Of a stretch of DNA of 64,000 nt, positions 63,916-64,000 are shown in pieces. Origin of the DNA: an uncultured Pseudomonadota bacterium (lineage in GTDB: Bacteria; Pseudomonadota; Gammaproteobacteria; Ga0077536). Numbering within the stretch: position 1 is the stretch's first letter; every line of letters begins with the position of its first letter. Position numbers and translations under genes: made by a program. The notes beneath the pieces were generated by a model. It worked only from the letters and a program-made list of their open reading frames with translations. It ran no database searches and was not told where the DNA came from. The DNA lies in the NCBI GenBank assembly GCA_903825645.1, contig CAIKBL010000038.1, positions 22,837-86,836 on the forward strand, given 5' to 3'.

Positions 63916-64000
63916 TTTCTTATTCATATGTTTTTATTGATTTTTTTTAATTTCGTTTTGAGAAACGACAGGTAAGGAAAGATTTTGTAAAATCTATTGA

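Noticed and set aside
1-64000. tRNA, rRNA and CRISPR arrays
   Set aside because: I looked for cloverleaf-like ends, rRNA landmarks and regularly spaced repeats in the gaps and found none; a covariance-model search would be needed to exclude small RNAs.

Overview
The window looks like a chromosomal segment of a Gram-negative proteobacterium, most likely Gamma- or Betaproteobacteria. It carries Lol lipoprotein-sorting genes, an ExbB/ExbD pair, a class Ia ribonucleotide reductase with two ATP-cones, several predicted outer-membrane beta-barrels, and a complete exosortase A (XrtA)/PEP-CTERM exopolysaccharide locus. I cannot name a genus. All family names come from reading the translations; no database search was run.

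Left part (1-11.5 kb): exbD (cut by the window edge), exbB, lolD and lolC on the minus strand; tsaB on the plus strand; then nrdA-nrdB behind a promoter that carries two NrdR-like boxes and in front of a clear terminator. A small methyl-accepting chemotaxis protein and a membrane-anchored beta-propeller protein follow.

Middle part (11.5-36.4 kb): a 1088-residue membrane protein that joins two VanZ-like regions to an O-antigen-ligase region; a secreted cupredoxin beside a PQQ-dehydrogenase homologue whose metal-binding residues appear replaced; galE overlapping a trypsin-like protease gene; then a compact cassette of a CapK-like adenylating enzyme, an alpha/alpha-toroid protein, a formyltransferase and an asparagine-synthetase-like protein without the usual N-terminal Cys. 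After that the region becomes patchy and more AT-rich: glycosyltransferases, a deacetylase and a 625-residue unknown, mixed with decayed transposase genes of two different types. This part looks like an accessory, partly acquired addition to the polysaccharide locus.

Right part (36.4-58 kb): about 18 minus-strand genes with start/stop overlaps or very short gaps, probably one operon. In transcription order: export lipoprotein, chain-length determinant, tyrosine autokinase with a repeated Tyr-Gly tail, outer-membrane beta-barrel, ExeA-like ATPase, DUF3473 deacetylase, FemAB-like protein, glycosyltransferase, exosortase A with a C-terminal EpsI-like domain, amidotransferase, two glycosyltransferases, O-ligase, sulfotransferase, a deacetylase-like protein, two more glycosyltransferases and a TPR protein. 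Together they should build, modify and export an exopolysaccharide and process PEP-CTERM proteins. I see no flippase and no initiating polyprenyl-phosphate sugar transferase.

Right edge (58-64 kb): a GNAT-like acyltransferase fused to a cyclic-nucleotide-binding domain, a DUF1302-like outer-membrane protein, a GT1-like glycosyltransferase, and one PEP-CTERM protein gene, the likely substrate of the exosortase. That gene has a well-formed sigma-54 type -24/-12 promoter, which links it to the RpoN-dependent control reported for PEP-CTERM genes in other bacteria.
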